Shown one piece after another: positions 16,663 to 24,858 of a stretch of 45,426 nucleotides of DNA. Below the pieces are notes generated by a model. It saw nothing but the letters and a program-made list of their open reading frames with translations. It had not been told where the DNA came from and searched no databases. The translations under genes were made by a program, and so were the position numbers. Every line of letters starts with the position of its first letter. Within the stretch, counting starts at the first letter, position 1. The DNA is from DAOSEK01 sp035363095. GTDB taxonomy: Archaea; Nanobdellota; Nanobdellia; Woesearchaeales; UBA119. Location of the stretch: positions 1 to 45,426 of the forward strand of contig DAOSEK010000009.1 in assembly GCA_035363095.1 (NCBI GenBank). Direction: 5' to 3'.

Positions 16663-17364
16663 TCACCCTACATAATTAAATGATTTTTGTTTTTGGAGTT
16701 CAGATGCACCTTTTGCTTTAGTAACAATTGATTTAATTTTTTCTTCAAAGTCTTCAGCTCTTTGCATTAATGGTTTTATATCTATTTTAAGCTCTAAGAT
16801 ATCGTTAATTTGTTTTAAAACCGAAGCTGCACTTCTGCTATCAGGAAGTTTTGCATGTGCTTCTGCAAATAGGCAACAAAGTGGTATGTCATCATTAACT
16901 ACAAGCATTGATGATGTTACCCCCATTATTATTCCATTTTCAAGCATTGTTAGTCCTTGTTTCTCAAGTTTTTTTGATGTTTTTCTATCAGTTGAAAAGA
17001 AATATGTCTTTGGCTCCTCAGATTCTGATGGTACTCCTTCAATACAAAATATTTGTCGAGCCTTTATCTTTTCTGCAAGTTCCATAATATGATAACTTAA
17101 ATCCCATTCGATTCCCGGAAACGAGGTTAAGGCGTGCACTATTACTATGTTTTTACTCTCGGAATAAAATATTCCCAAGGGTTGAACTAGCTCTTTTTTG
17201 TGAATAGCAATAAGCGATGGAGCTTTTTCTATTATGATTTTTCCTATTAGTCTTGCTTTAAGATGGTCTATTAAGTATTCAGTTGCTATACTTCCAACAA
17301 GTCCTATTCCCGGAAAACCTTCTATTATTACTGAACGCTTTGGCGTTTCATATAGTTTAAGCAT
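16663..17364 (-). CDS. PAC2-family proteasome assembly chaperone
   Basis: 233 residues. The N terminus VIIEGFPGIGLVGSIATEYLIDHL is the signature of the PAC2/PbaB family, followed by a Rossmann-like core (IVIVHALTSFPG..WDLSYHIMELAEKI) and the LPLCCLFAEAHAKLPDSRSAASVLKQINDIL region. Archaeal members bind proteasome alpha subunits or related ring proteins and help assembly. The C-terminal helix (residues 200-233) is charged and ends FNYVG, which is not an HbYX tail. The stop codon overlaps the ribosome site of the small membrane gene behind it. The ATG has the ribosome-site-like AGGTGA upstream. Confidence 0.88.
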   Translation of the reverse strand: MLKLYETPKRSVIIEGFPGIGLVGSIATEYLIDHLKARLIGKIIIEKAPSLIAIHKKELVQPLGIFYSESKNIVIVHALTSFPGIEWDLSYHIMELAEKIKARQIFCIEGVPSESEEPKTYFFSTDRKTSKKLEKQGLTMLENGIIMGVTSSMLVVNDDIPLCCLFAEAHAKLPDSRSAASVLKQINDILELKIDIKPLMQRAEDFEEKIKSIVTKAKGASELQKQKSFNYVG

Positions 17365-17497
17365 TGTTTATTTCACCTATCCTAAAAGGCTTTTTGCTTT
17401 TCGGATATAAATATTTATTGATTATGTGATAGTGTGTGAGATAATAAAGTTTCAATATCTTAGAGTTTCAATATCTATATATTGTGATTTTATGTTG

Positions 17498-18217
17498 CTA
17501 TATTTTTTTAATTAACTCAAGCCCTTTTTTTAAATCATGTGTTGCTCTTATTATTTTCTTCATCACTTCAACGCACAACTCTGGATGCTCTCCTATTGCT
17601 GTTTCTTCAGATAACATAACCATAGAAGAACCATCAAGTACTGCGTTAGCTACATCGCTTACTTCGGCTCTTGAAGGGATTTTGGAACTAACCATAGATA
17701 GTAGCATTTCAGTAGCAGTTATAACGATTTTATTTTTCTTGTTACATTCGTTAATGATAATTTTTTGAGCTATTGGTACTTCTTCATAAGGAATATTTCT
17801 ACCAAGATCCCCTCTTCCAATCATTATACCATCACTGCAATCAATCAAAGAAATTAGGTTTTTTATTCCTTTTCGTGTCTCAATTTTAGAGATAATATAT
17901 GGTTTTTTCTTTCTTAATTTTTCTTTTATTTCCTTAATATGATCTAATTCTTCTGCATAAGAGATAGCAAGGTAATCAAAATTGAGATCATTAAGCCACT
18001 CTATTAAAGAATTATCTTTTATATCAAATAACACCTTTACTTTATTCTTACGTTTAGTATTAACTTTTTTTAAATTCTTGAGTATCTCTAAATATTGCTG
18101 TTTTGATCCATATTTTGTATTTATTCTTATAATATCCATTCCGAAATAGGTCATTTTTTTTAATGTATTATAGTTACTACTTTTAGGACCTATTGTAGCA
18201 ATTATTTTGGTATCCAT
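17498..18217 (-). CDS. Miniature pyruvate-kinase-like protein lacking B and C domains
   Basis: 239 residues against about 470 for normal pyruvate kinase. The A-barrel is present: TKIIATIGPKSS (residues 3-14), RINTKYG (31-37), LFDIKD (63-68), ISKIET with Lys111 and Glu113, IGRGDLG with Asp137, ITATEML with Thr169, and RAEVSDVANAVLDGSSMVMLSEETAIGEHP. The B domain (lid) is missing exactly between LFDIKD and the next strand FDYLAIS, and the C domain is absent. The R-x-N-F-S-H-G loop has lost the Ser, and DTKGPE has become DIKDNS, so K+ and ATP handling should be altered. It may be a residual kinase or a PEP-binding enolase/mutase-like enzyme, with glycolysis the default guess. Confidence 0.82.
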   Translation of the reverse strand: MDTKIIATIGPKSSNYNTLKKMTYFGMDIIRINTKYGSKQQYLEILKNLKKVNTKRKNKVKVLFDIKDNSLIEWLNDLNFDYLAISYAEELDHIKEIKEKLRKKKPYIISKIETRKGIKNLISLIDCSDGIMIGRGDLGRNIPYEEVPIAQKIIINECNKKNKIVITATEMLLSMVSSKIPSRAEVSDVANAVLDGSSMVMLSEETAIGEHPELCVEVMKKIIRATHDLKKGLELIKKI

Positions 18218-18280
18218 TTTTAATATTTTATTTTCACATTTTATAAAGTTATGCCCCTTTATTTGAAATTGCTTAGTTTT

Positions 18281-18316
18281 TGTGAAATCTAGCTAAGTTC
18301 GCATACTTTGATCGTT
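18281..18316 (+). repeat. RptB fragment
   Basis: TGTGAAATCTAGC followed by GTTCGCATACTTTGATCGTT matches the RptB head with a few changes. The rest of the unit is not recognisable here. Confidence 0.65.
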
Positions 18317-18530
18317 ATGGAAAAAATAATAAGAGATAGATTAAAAGATGACTCAATAAAAAGAGGTTCTCTAAAGCAAAACCACAAGTGTATCTGGTAA
18401 AGATAAATAAAAGCATTTTTGCTTAAAGATTTTTCATTAATTTATTGAAATAAACAACTGATTGAAATTGTTATGAGGTTCATTTTAAAAGATTTTAAGA
18501 CCTGCCTAAGAGTTATGAAAAGTATTATAT

Positions 18531-18590
18531 ACTTAGAGTAATTAAGAAATACTTAGAGTAATTAAGAAATACTTAGAGTAATTAAGAAAG
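18531..18590. repeat. 20-base tandem repeat, three copies
   Basis: Units beginning ACTTAGAGTA and ending ATTAAGAAAT start at 18531, 18551 and 18571. They lie about 100 bases before the DUF1295 gene and may be promoter-proximal. Confidence 0.9.
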
Positions 18591-18687
18591 AATATCAAGA
18601 GTTATTTATTAAAATCAAAAGATTAGTTTTTATAATTTGAAATATTTTACTTCAAGTACCCTATTTGGAGGTTATGCCAATAGAAAA

Positions 18688-19449
18688 ATGATAGAACTAA
18701 TAATCTACTTGTTTATTTCTATAGGATTACAGATAGTATTTTTTATTCCTGCATACTTGTTTAAAACTGATAAGCTAACTGACCTTTCATATGCGTTAAG
18801 TTTTATAATTCTTTTATTTGTTGCCATTTTGTTTAATGGATTGAATATATCAAAGGCAATTTTAATTGTAATGATTTTAGCATGGGCTTTTAGACTTGGC
18901 TTGTTTTTATTCATTCGCATTAATAAAACAAAAAAAGATGCAAGATTTGATAACATAAGAAAAGATTTTTTAAAGTTTTTTTTGTTTTGGTTCTTTCAAG
19001 GAATAAGTGTATTTGTGATAATGATTCCAATATTGATTGGATTTTCTTATGATTTAAATTGTAGTGGATTTTCAATATTAGGTTTTTGTATATGGCTTAG
19101 TGGTTTTTTGATTGAGTCATTCTCTGATATTCAGAAGTTTAATTTTAATAAAAACCCAAAAAACAAGGATAAATGGATATCTTGTGGTCTTTGGAAATAT
19201 TCAAGGCATCCTAATTATTTTGGAGAAATTCTTTGTTGGATAGGGCTATATGTTTTTGTATTTATAGATTTTTCTTTAGTTGATAAAATATTAGGATTGT
19301 CTGGACCATTATTTATTTCTTTTTTACTTGTTTTTGTTACAGGCATTCCGATTCTTGAAAGGTATGCTGATGAGAAATGGGGCAAGGATATCAAGTATAA
19401 AAAATATAAAAAAAATACAAGTATTTTAATTCCATTTTTCAAGGGTTGA
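18688..19449 (+). CDS. DUF1295 / steroid-5-alpha-reductase-fold membrane protein
   Basis: About 253 residues from ATG 18688. An upstream in-frame TTG at 18637 exists, but a TATA-like TTTTATAAT just before it places the transcript start downstream of that TTG. Six or seven membrane segments are visible. The C-terminal signature is strong: a helix ending GFLIESFSDIQKFNF, then WISCGLWKYSRHPNYFGEILCWIGLY and ERYADEKWG. That RHPNYFGE box is the cofactor-binding motif of the DUF1295 / isoprenylcysteine methyltransferase / reductase superfamily. The substrate is probably a lipid or isoprenoid. The next gene, TspO, is 26 bases behind, so the two may form a membrane-lipid pair. Confidence 0.88.
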   Translation: MIELIIYLFISIGLQIVFFIPAYLFKTDKLTDLSYALSFIILLFVAILFNGLNISKAILIVMILAWAFRLGLFLFIRINKTKKDARFDNIRKDFLKFFLFWFFQGISVFVIMIPILIGFSYDLNCSGFSILGFCIWLSGFLIESFSDIQKFNFNKNPKNKDKWISCGLWKYSRHPNYFGEILCWIGLYVFVFIDFSLVDKILGLSGPLFISFLLVFVTGIPILERYADEKWGKDIKYKKYKKNTSILIPFFKG

Positions 19450-19475
19450 TAAGAATGTGTCTTAGGTGATTAAAA

Positions 19476-19961
19476 ATGAGATCAAATAATATATTAAAAC
19501 TTGCTTTAGCAGTTCTAATTCCCTTACTTGCAGGCTTTTTAGGATCAATTGCAACTTCTCAATCTGTAGATAATTGGTTTGTTAATTTAAATAAACCGTT
19601 TTTTAATCCTCCTAACTGGCTTTTTGGTCCGGTCTGGACTTTACTCTATATTTTTATGGGAATTTCTTTGTATTTATTTTGGCAAACACCTATTAAAAAA
19701 AAGCAAACAAAAGAGAAAAATATCGGGTTTATGTTGTTTTTTATACAACTCATTTTAAACACATTGTGGTCTGTAATATTTTTTGGATTTAGAAACATTT
19801 TATTTGCGTTTATTCAAATAATTTTCTTGCTTGGTTTCATTTTCCTGACAATTAAGGTATTTTATAAATTTAAAAAATCTTGTGCATACCTGTTAATTCC
19901 TTACTTTTTATGGGTGTGTTTTGCTACAATATTAAATGGATTTTATTTGTTGTTAAACTAA
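19476..19961 (+). CDS. tspO: TspO/MBR-family membrane protein
   Basis: 161 residues, five membrane segments. Family hallmarks are NLNKPFFNPPNWLFGPVWTLLYIFMGISLYLFW in the first loop and second helix, LNTLWSVIFFGFRN in the third, and the closing LIPYFLWVCFATILNGFYLLLN. TspO proteins bind tetrapyrroles and other hydrophobic ligands and act in oxidative or osmotic stress. The ATG at 19476 is followed by a normal start. GGTG at 19466-19469 precedes it by about six bases. It is likely co-transcribed with the DUF1295 gene. Confidence 0.93.
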   Translation: MRSNNILKLALAVLIPLLAGFLGSIATSQSVDNWFVNLNKPFFNPPNWLFGPVWTLLYIFMGISLYLFWQTPIKKKQTKEKNIGFMLFFIQLILNTLWSVIFFGFRNILFAFIQIIFLLGFIFLTIKVFYKFKKSCAYLLIPYFLWVCFATILNGFYLLLN

Positions 19962-20036
19962 GGTTTTATTTTGCGTTTGTATTTTATCATATTACAACTA
20001 TTTCAATTTCAACTAATAAGAATTAAGAATAAAAAT

Positions 20037-20110
20037 GCCCGGTTCGGGATTCGAACCCGAGTCTTCAGCTCGAGAGGCTGAAATGATTGGCCGGACTACA
20101 CTAACCGGGC
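20037..20110 (-). tRNA. tRNA-Glu (anticodon CTC)
   Basis: On the minus strand: acceptor GCCCGGT/ACCGGGC, a D arm with TAGTCCGGCCAATCA as in other archaeal tRNA-Glu, anticodon stem TCAGC/GCTGA with loop CTCTCGA, and T arm CTCGGG-TTCGAAT-CCCGA(A). It reads GAG. CCA is not encoded. Confidence 0.95.
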
Positions 20111-20334
20111 TTTAGATATTAAAGAGTTTTTATGCTTATTTTAATAATGGAGAATCCAGAAATCCTTTTTAAAGCTTTCCTTTGGACACTATTGAATTGT
20201 CTTCTCCTTTTAAATCTTTAAAGTTTGAATCACTTGGTAGTTTATATAAATATTTAAAATAAGTCCAATTTTGATGTATTTATTTAGATTTGTTCAAAAA
20301 AATGGTTTAGCAAATAACAAGGTTATTAGATAAA

Positions 20335-20805
20335 ATGAAAAATTGCTTAATTTGCAGGGTTAAGAAATATTTATTTGATAAAGAATCAGGATTTTTTAGA
20401 GAGATGAGTGCATTTGGAAATTTTATTGTTTTATCATTCTTAATGTTTTTGTTTTTTGGTTATGGTAACACTTTTTTAGAAATTTACGTTTATTTTGTTA
20501 TGCTTGAGATTTTTATCTGTGCAATAAAGGTAATCTTTTACAAAGATAGACCTAAAAAGGAAAAGTATTCTAATATTATTGAGAAAATTAGTGCTTCAAG
20601 CTTTCCTAGTTCACATTCAGCAAGAAGCTTATTTGTTTTTCTTTCAATTTTTAGTTTATTAGGTGGAATTGAACGTTTGTTTTTGGTTTGTATTCCTATG
20701 GCAGTAGGCTTTTCAAGGGTTTTAATTAAAAAACATTATGTAATAGATGTAGTGGTAGGGTATGTTATTGGTGCAATATTTTTCTTGTGTTATATAATTT
20801 TATAG
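20335..20805 (+). CDS. PAP2-family membrane phosphatase
   Basis: 156 residues. The three phosphatase motifs are in order: KVIFYKDRP (K-x6-R-P, residues about 62-71), FPSSHS (PSGH-type, about 86-91) and SRVLIKKHYVIDVVVGY (SR-x5-H-x3-D). Short length and about five membrane segments match the archaeal PAP2-like lipid phosphatases that dephosphorylate polyprenyl diphosphates or phosphatidate analogues. A start ATG at 20335 lies after a TAGATAAA stretch. A Cys-x2-Cys near the N terminus (CLICRVKKYLFD) is an unusual addition. It stands alone, with no partner genes nearby. Confidence 0.87.
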   Translation: MKNCLICRVKKYLFDKESGFFREMSAFGNFIVLSFLMFLFFGYGNTFLEIYVYFVMLEIFICAIKVIFYKDRPKKEKYSNIIEKISASSFPSSHSARSLFVFLSIFSLLGGIERLFLVCIPMAVGFSRVLIKKHYVIDVVVGYVIGAIFFLCYIIL

Positions 20806-20873
20806 TGTTTAAAGTTCTATTAATTAACCCAATGCAATATCATTTAGATAATTTGAGTTAGATAATTTCATTT

Positions 20874-20990
20874 CGTGAAATCCTCGCTTATTTTGCATAT
20901 TTTGGTCGTTTGTGGTGTAATAAAGAATAACTTGAGAAAAGAATGATTCACATAACGTTTAACATCGAATATTCTAAAGAGATCTAAGAT
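20874..20990 (+). repeat. RptB copy, near full length
   Basis: Head CGTGAAATCCTCGCTTATT, then GCATATTTTGGTC, then GAGAAAAGAATGATTCAC and a tail CATCGAATATT. It aligns over about 115 bases with the copy at 38260. Its orientation relative to the RptA copy next to it (21023) is the same as at 34430 and 16291. Confidence 0.75.
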
Positions 20991-21022
20991 ATTTATTCCG
21001 AGGTTTTTCATTTAATTTTTTC

Positions 21023-21156
21023 ATTAATAGAAAAGTATACCCCGTGTTTAAACACGAGGACTTCGTACGCTTTTTTGTAATCAACAACCTCGCTTGAACG
21101 TAGCGCATGCTTTTATATTACCAACATACCTCGCCCTTTAGGGCGAGGTTGTTGAT
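21023..21156 (-). repeat. RptA copy 3 (best preserved)
   Basis: A 134-base copy on the minus strand. Read on the minus strand: ATCAACAACCTCGCCC...GGGCGAGGT, GCATGCGCTACG...CAAGCGAGGTTGTTGAT, TTACAAAAAAGCGTACG..., CCTCGTGTTT/AAACACGGGG, CTATTAAT end. Both long stems are essentially perfect. Confidence 0.95.
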
Positions 21157-21397
21157 TTAATAGAATAATTAAGATGTAAACTCTTTACAAAAATACCCTT
21201 AATATATTTCTATAATCCAAAATATAATCCTATAAGAAAATTGTTCTACATTAAAAAATAGACATACTCCCGCAAGTATTAAAAAATACATTAATGCATG
21301 ACATAAATACATAAGCAAATCACACACTATCCTGCAAGATAACCAAGGCGTTTATGCTTTAAAGACTTTTTCGTTTCACTAAATAAGAAAAATTGAA

Positions 21398-22576
21398 TTA
21401 TAACGCTTTTGAGACATCCTCTAAAATATCATCAATATCTTCAATACCACAAGATATTCTTATTGTTTTTTTAGAGAATCCGAACTCTTCAAGCTTTGGC
21501 TCAGAATAATCTCTATGTGTCATTAATGCAGGAATCTCTACGAGTGTTTCTGTATCTCCAAGACTTACTGCAAGTTTTATCATTTTTAACCTTGATACAA
21601 AGTCCTTCGCTCTTTTAAGGTCACCTTGCAGTTCAAAACTAAGCACTCCGCCAAAACCATCCATTTGTTTTTTAGCAATATCATATCCATTATGCGTTTC
21701 AATACCAGGGTATAATACTTTTTCTACTTTTGTTGATTTAAGTAAGAAATTGGCCAACAATTTAGCATTCTCTTCGATTTTTTTCATTCTTATTCCAAGC
21801 GTTTTAATCCCTCTTAACATAAGCCAAGCATTAAAGGGACTTATCACTCCACCAAGTTCGCACATATATCCAAATTTCAAATGATAAATATAATCCTGAT
21901 CTTTTGAGGTTGTGATTCCTCCAAGTGCATCGCCATGCCCTGAGATGTATTTTGTTGCGCTATGAATTACAATATCTGCTCCCAATTCTAATGGTCTTTG
22001 AAAATATGGTGTTGCGAATGTGTTATCGACTACAACTTTAACATTTTGCCTTTTTGCAATCTTACTAATTTCTTTTATATCTATTATTTCCATTGAAGGA
22101 TTAGTTGGGGTTTCAAAATAGATTAGCTTTGTTTTAGGCGAGATTAGTGATTCTACCTCGTTTAATTTAGTGAAGTCACAAGCAATCGCATTAACTGAAT
22201 ATTTGGGCAGTATGTGCGTTATAAAGCCATATGCAGAACCATAAAGGGTTTTATGAAAGATTATTTCATCTCCAGCTTTCACATTTGAAAGAATTGTTGA
22301 TGTTATTGCAGCCATTCCTGATGCAAATGCAACAGAATCAACTCCAGATTCAAGTAACGCTACTCTTTTTTCAAAAAGGTTAATAGTGGGATTTCCCCCT
22401 CTTGTGTATACATAAGCTCTCCTTTTAAATGAAAATGTATCATCAGCTTGGTCAAGGTCTTTAAAAGTAAATGTAGAAGTCATATAAATTGGATCATTTA
22501 ATGACTGGTTTTGGTCGTTTTGACCTGCTCCATGAATTGCCAATGTATTAAAGCTAACTTTTTTGTTTTTTTCCAT
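21398..22576 (-). CDS. PLP-dependent Cys/Met metabolism enzyme (methionine gamma-lyase / cystathionine gamma-synthase type)
   Basis: 392 residues, full length for the family. Motifs: TLAIHGAGQ at the N terminus, FKRRAYVYTRGGNPTINLFEKRVALLE, SGMAAITSTILSNVKAGDEI, VVVDNTFATPYFQRPLELGADIVIHSATKYISGHGD with the PLP Lys in SATKY, and VSLGDTETLVEIPALMTH for the substrate carboxylate. Sequence alone cannot decide lyase versus synthase. With no cystathionine or methionine biosynthesis genes nearby, a lyase supplying sulfide or 2-oxobutyrate is plausible. AAGGTGCT sits before ATG 22576. The family is bacterial-like, so lateral gain is possible. Confidence 0.9.
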   Translation of the reverse strand: MEKNKKVSFNTLAIHGAGQNDQNQSLNDPIYMTSTFTFKDLDQADDTFSFKRRAYVYTRGGNPTINLFEKRVALLESGVDSVAFASGMAAITSTILSNVKAGDEIIFHKTLYGSAYGFITHILPKYSVNAIACDFTKLNEVESLISPKTKLIYFETPTNPSMEIIDIKEISKIAKRQNVKVVVDNTFATPYFQRPLELGADIVIHSATKYISGHGDALGGITTSKDQDYIYHLKFGYMCELGGVISPFNAWLMLRGIKTLGIRMKKIEENAKLLANFLLKSTKVEKVLYPGIETHNGYDIAKKQMDGFGGVLSFELQGDLKRAKDFVSRLKMIKLAVSLGDTETLVEIPALMTHRDYSEPKLEEFGFSKKTIRISCGIEDIDDILEDVSKAL

Positions 22577-22649
22577 AATAGCACCTTGTTAATCTTTTAT
22601 ACTTAAATATATTATCTTAATTTTATAACGTAAATTAGATTTTAATGAA

Positions 22650-23402
22650 TTACAAAAAAAGTCTTGAAAAGTTCATATACAAAAGATTTTTGCATTCTTT
22701 AGGGAGCAATGATTTAATTACTGCAATCTGTTCAACAGTTTCTATTACATTCCAAGGATAATTGATTTGGTTTGGTATAGGTGATAAAAAGGGCGAATCT
22801 GTTTCTGTTAAAAGCTGTCTTTCTGGGCACAAGTTGACAATCATTTTAAAGTGTTCACTTCTTTTAAGATTGGCAGGAATTGATAAATAAAATTTGTTTT
22901 GAATTGCCTTTTGAACTAAAGCCTTTTTTCCTGAAAAGCAATGTAATATGATTTTCCTTAAATTGTTTGTTTTTAGATATTCCTCTAGTATTTCAAGCAC
23001 CTTTAATTCAGCGTTTCGTGTATGAATTATTGCAGGAATGTTTAACTTAAGAGATATCTTAAGCATTATATTAAAAACTTCTATTTGTTTATCCATAAAG
23101 GGCATCGTTGCATCAAGTCCAATCTCAGATATGGCCTTTAGTTTTGTTGAATTTTCTTCAATAAATTCAATTTCTTTTGACAAATCAATTGCTTTTGAAA
23201 CCTCCTCAGGATGGATTCCCATGCCACAAAGGATTAAAGGAAACCTATTTGAACATTCTAAAGAATAAGTATTTGATTGTTTGTCTATGCCTGCACTTAC
23301 TATATGCTTTAGCCCTTTAGCTAATGAGGTTTCTACAAGCTCTTTAGTATCCATCTGGTATTCTTTTAGAAATTCAAGGTGGGTGTGGACATCAAAAAAC
23401 AA
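22650..23402 (-). CDS. tatD: TatD-family metal-dependent deoxyribonuclease
   Basis: 250 residues. Metal ligands of the amidohydrolase-like barrel are in place: FDVHTH (His5, His7), the Glu in SEIGLDA, His in IIHTRNA, His in ILHCFSG, and Asp in LLTETDSPFL. TatD proteins have 3'-5' exonuclease activity and act in DNA repair or nucleic-acid turnover. Translation starts at TTG 23402, six bases after GAGGTGA, which overlaps the stop of the zinc-ribbon peptide upstream. The two are therefore coupled. This is an unusual start codon in this window and is fixed by the ribosome site. Confidence 0.93.
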   Translation of the reverse strand: MFFDVHTHLEFLKEYQMDTKELVETSLAKGLKHIVSAGIDKQSNTYSLECSNRFPLILCGMGIHPEEVSKAIDLSKEIEFIEENSTKLKAISEIGLDATMPFMDKQIEVFNIMLKISLKLNIPAIIHTRNAELKVLEILEEYLKTNNLRKIILHCFSGKKALVQKAIQNKFYLSIPANLKRSEHFKMIVNLCPERQLLTETDSPFLSPIPNQINYPWNVIETVEQIAVIKSLLPKECKNLLYMNFSRLFL

Positions 23403-23408
23403 ATTAAT

Positions 23409-23576
23409 TCACCTCTTAAGGATCTCACTTAAAATCCGTTTTTTGTCATTATTAAATATTTTTTGGCATTCAAAGCATATCCAGTGTTTTTTTCCAATAT
23501 CATCTTTAATTGATGTGCCATTTGGCTTTTTTAGAAACAAAGTCTCTATTTTTTTGTGGCAGGTTTCACATTTCAT
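23409..23576 (-). CDS. Zinc-ribbon peptide, 55 residues
   Basis: The frame reads MKCETCHKKIETLFLKKPNG ... HWICFECQKIFNNDKK and ends KR. Two CxxC pairs (residues 3-6 and 34-37) make a compact zinc ribbon like the small zinc-ribbon proteins that are common in DPANN archaea. It lies seven bases upstream of tatD, and its last codons contain the ribosome site for tatD, so it is part of a two-gene unit. Its partner is unknown. RNA binding or assistance to TatD are guesses. Confidence 0.8.
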   Translation of the reverse strand: MKCETCHKKIETLFLKKPNGTSIKDDIGKKHWICFECQKIFNNDKKRILSEILKR

Positions 23577-23629
23577 AAATATCACTAATCAGAAATATCT
23601 TTAAAGTATAAAAATCTTATCTAATTAAT

Positions 23630-24100
23630 TCAACCCCATTTGCAATGGAAATCAAAACAGGCACAAACATATCCATATTTTTTATAATCATAACATTCTT
23701 GCTCTATGCAATCATTTTCAATCTCTTCTTCAGTTTTAGATTGGCATACATGATTCAAACATCCTAAAATGATGCAATCCTCATTCACCTCACAAGGAGT
23801 ATATGAAGAAATCCCACAAAAGTTCATATTGTCATCGTTTCTTTCCAAATTAACATTCTGTTCTTCAATAATTGATGGCGACTCTTCTATAAAATCCTTG
23901 TTTGAAATATCAGGATCATTGATTTGATTAGCGTTAGTATCAGGATTTTCCAACGTTTGTTTATTTAAAAGAAGATCACTTTCACTTTGAGTGTTTGTAT
24001 CTGCAAGATTTATCCCTTGCATACTTGCAAGCAGTGCTAAGACTAAAATACACACCACCAAAATCAAAAAAAATATATTGACTCCCTTCACAAACCACAC
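23630..24100 (-). CDS. Membrane-anchored Cys-rich exported protein (eight-cysteine-cluster-like)
   Basis: 156 residues. A single hydrophobic segment (residues 8-28) is followed by an acidic Asn/Asp-rich linker (about 30-92) and a compact domain with ten cysteines (CGISSYTPCEVNEDC, CLNHVC, CIEQEC, CACFDFHC). The spacing resembles the eight-cysteine-cluster domain of small exported archaeal and bacterial proteins, probably disulfide-bonded outside the cell. The start is GTG. GTG at codon 4 is an alternative. The linker looks like a surface spacer. Role unknown. Confidence 0.7.
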   Translation of the reverse strand: MWFVKGVNIFFLILVVCILVLALLASMQGINLADTNTQSESDLLLNKQTLENPDTNANQINDPDISNKDFIEESPSIIEEQNVNLERNDDNMNFCGISSYTPCEVNEDCIILGCLNHVCQSKTEEEIENDCIEQECYDYKKYGYVCACFDFHCKWG

Positions 24101-24192
24101 CTTTTTAGTTGTTTTTATTTTATTAGTTGTTAAACTTAATATAATTGTTTTCTTTGTTTATTTTAAATCTTTCTATTTTATGTTGTAATAGT

Positions 24193-24858
24193 TTATATCG
24201 CCATAACAGAAAAAAACATTAAAAAAAAGTGCATTATACTCCCTGCTAAGACAAACAGATGCCATATTTCGTGATGACCAAAATAAGGAAGCAATGGATT
24301 GGGCCTCTTTGAAGAGAAAATTACTGCTCCAATGGTGTATAATATCCCACCAAGACCAAGCCATAATAACCCCTTAAAACCAAGCACTTCATATATCTTT
24401 GGAACGCCTAATACAGAAATCCACCCCATAATTACATATATGAGAGCAGATTTTTTATCTGAATTTTTTTGAGGTATTGCAAAAAATATAATTCCTAAAA
24501 GTGCTATCCCCCAGATGATCCCAAAAAGCGTCCAACCAAGCCATCCTCCTATAACTACAAGACACATAGGTGTATAAGTTCCTGCTATTAAAAGATAGAT
24601 TGCTGAAAAATCAAATATTTTAAGAATTTTTGGAGGGTTTCTAAATATCGCAAAAGTGTGCATTATTGAGCTTGCAAGGTATAAAAGTATTAATGTTGTT
24701 CCATATATTGCAAATGTGATTATGTGTAAAGGCTTGCCTTTGATTGCTGAAAAGACAACAAGCAACACAAGAGCTGTAATCCCTAACAATACCCCTGCCA
24801 TGTGAAAAACACTGCTTAATATTCCGTTTGAATCATGCCTATATCTTATTTTTTTCAT
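24193..24858 (-). CDS. Hemolysin III / AdipoR-like membrane protein
   Basis: About 221 residues from ATG 24858, chosen because GGTG stands upstream and the earlier start would add an odd cytoplasmic leader. Seven membrane segments are visible. Family motifs: SSVFHMAGV in the first segment, LYLASSIMHTF, and HHEIWHLFVLAGSIMHFFLMF near the end, with the three histidines that bind a metal in PAQR/hemolysin III proteins. These are thought to be ceramidase-like hydrolases. Bacterial 'hemolysin III' names rest on weak data. No neighbour hints at a role. Confidence 0.92.
   Translation of the reverse strand: MKKIRYRHDSNGILSSVFHMAGVLLGITALVLLVVFSAIKGKPLHIITFAIYGTTLILLYLASSIMHTFAIFRNPPKILKIFDFSAIYLLIAGTYTPMCLVVIGGWLGWTLFGIIWGIALLGIIFFAIPQKNSDKKSALIYVIMGWISVLGVPKIYEVLGFKGLLWLGLGGILYTIGAVIFSSKRPNPLLPYFGHHEIWHLFVLAGSIMHFFLMFFSVMAI

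Larger units (their letters stand above)
18218..18630. other. Intergenic region with RptB fragment and 20-base repeat
   Basis: It contains an RptB head and a three-copy 20-base tandem repeat. A 27-codon frame from ATG at about 18316 is too short to support. Confidence 0.6.
20806..21397. other. Intergenic region carrying RptB and RptA copies
   Basis: Besides the two repeats, the stretch 21157-21397 is AT-rich with no coding frame. A segment near 21340-21379 includes TTTATGCTTTAAAGACTTTTT, a word also seen in weaker form at 3200 and 14331. Confidence 0.6.

Noticed and set aside
18316..18400. 27-codon frame MEKIIRDRLKDDSIKRG...
   Set aside because: It is too short to support, starts inside an RptB fragment and has no ribosome site.
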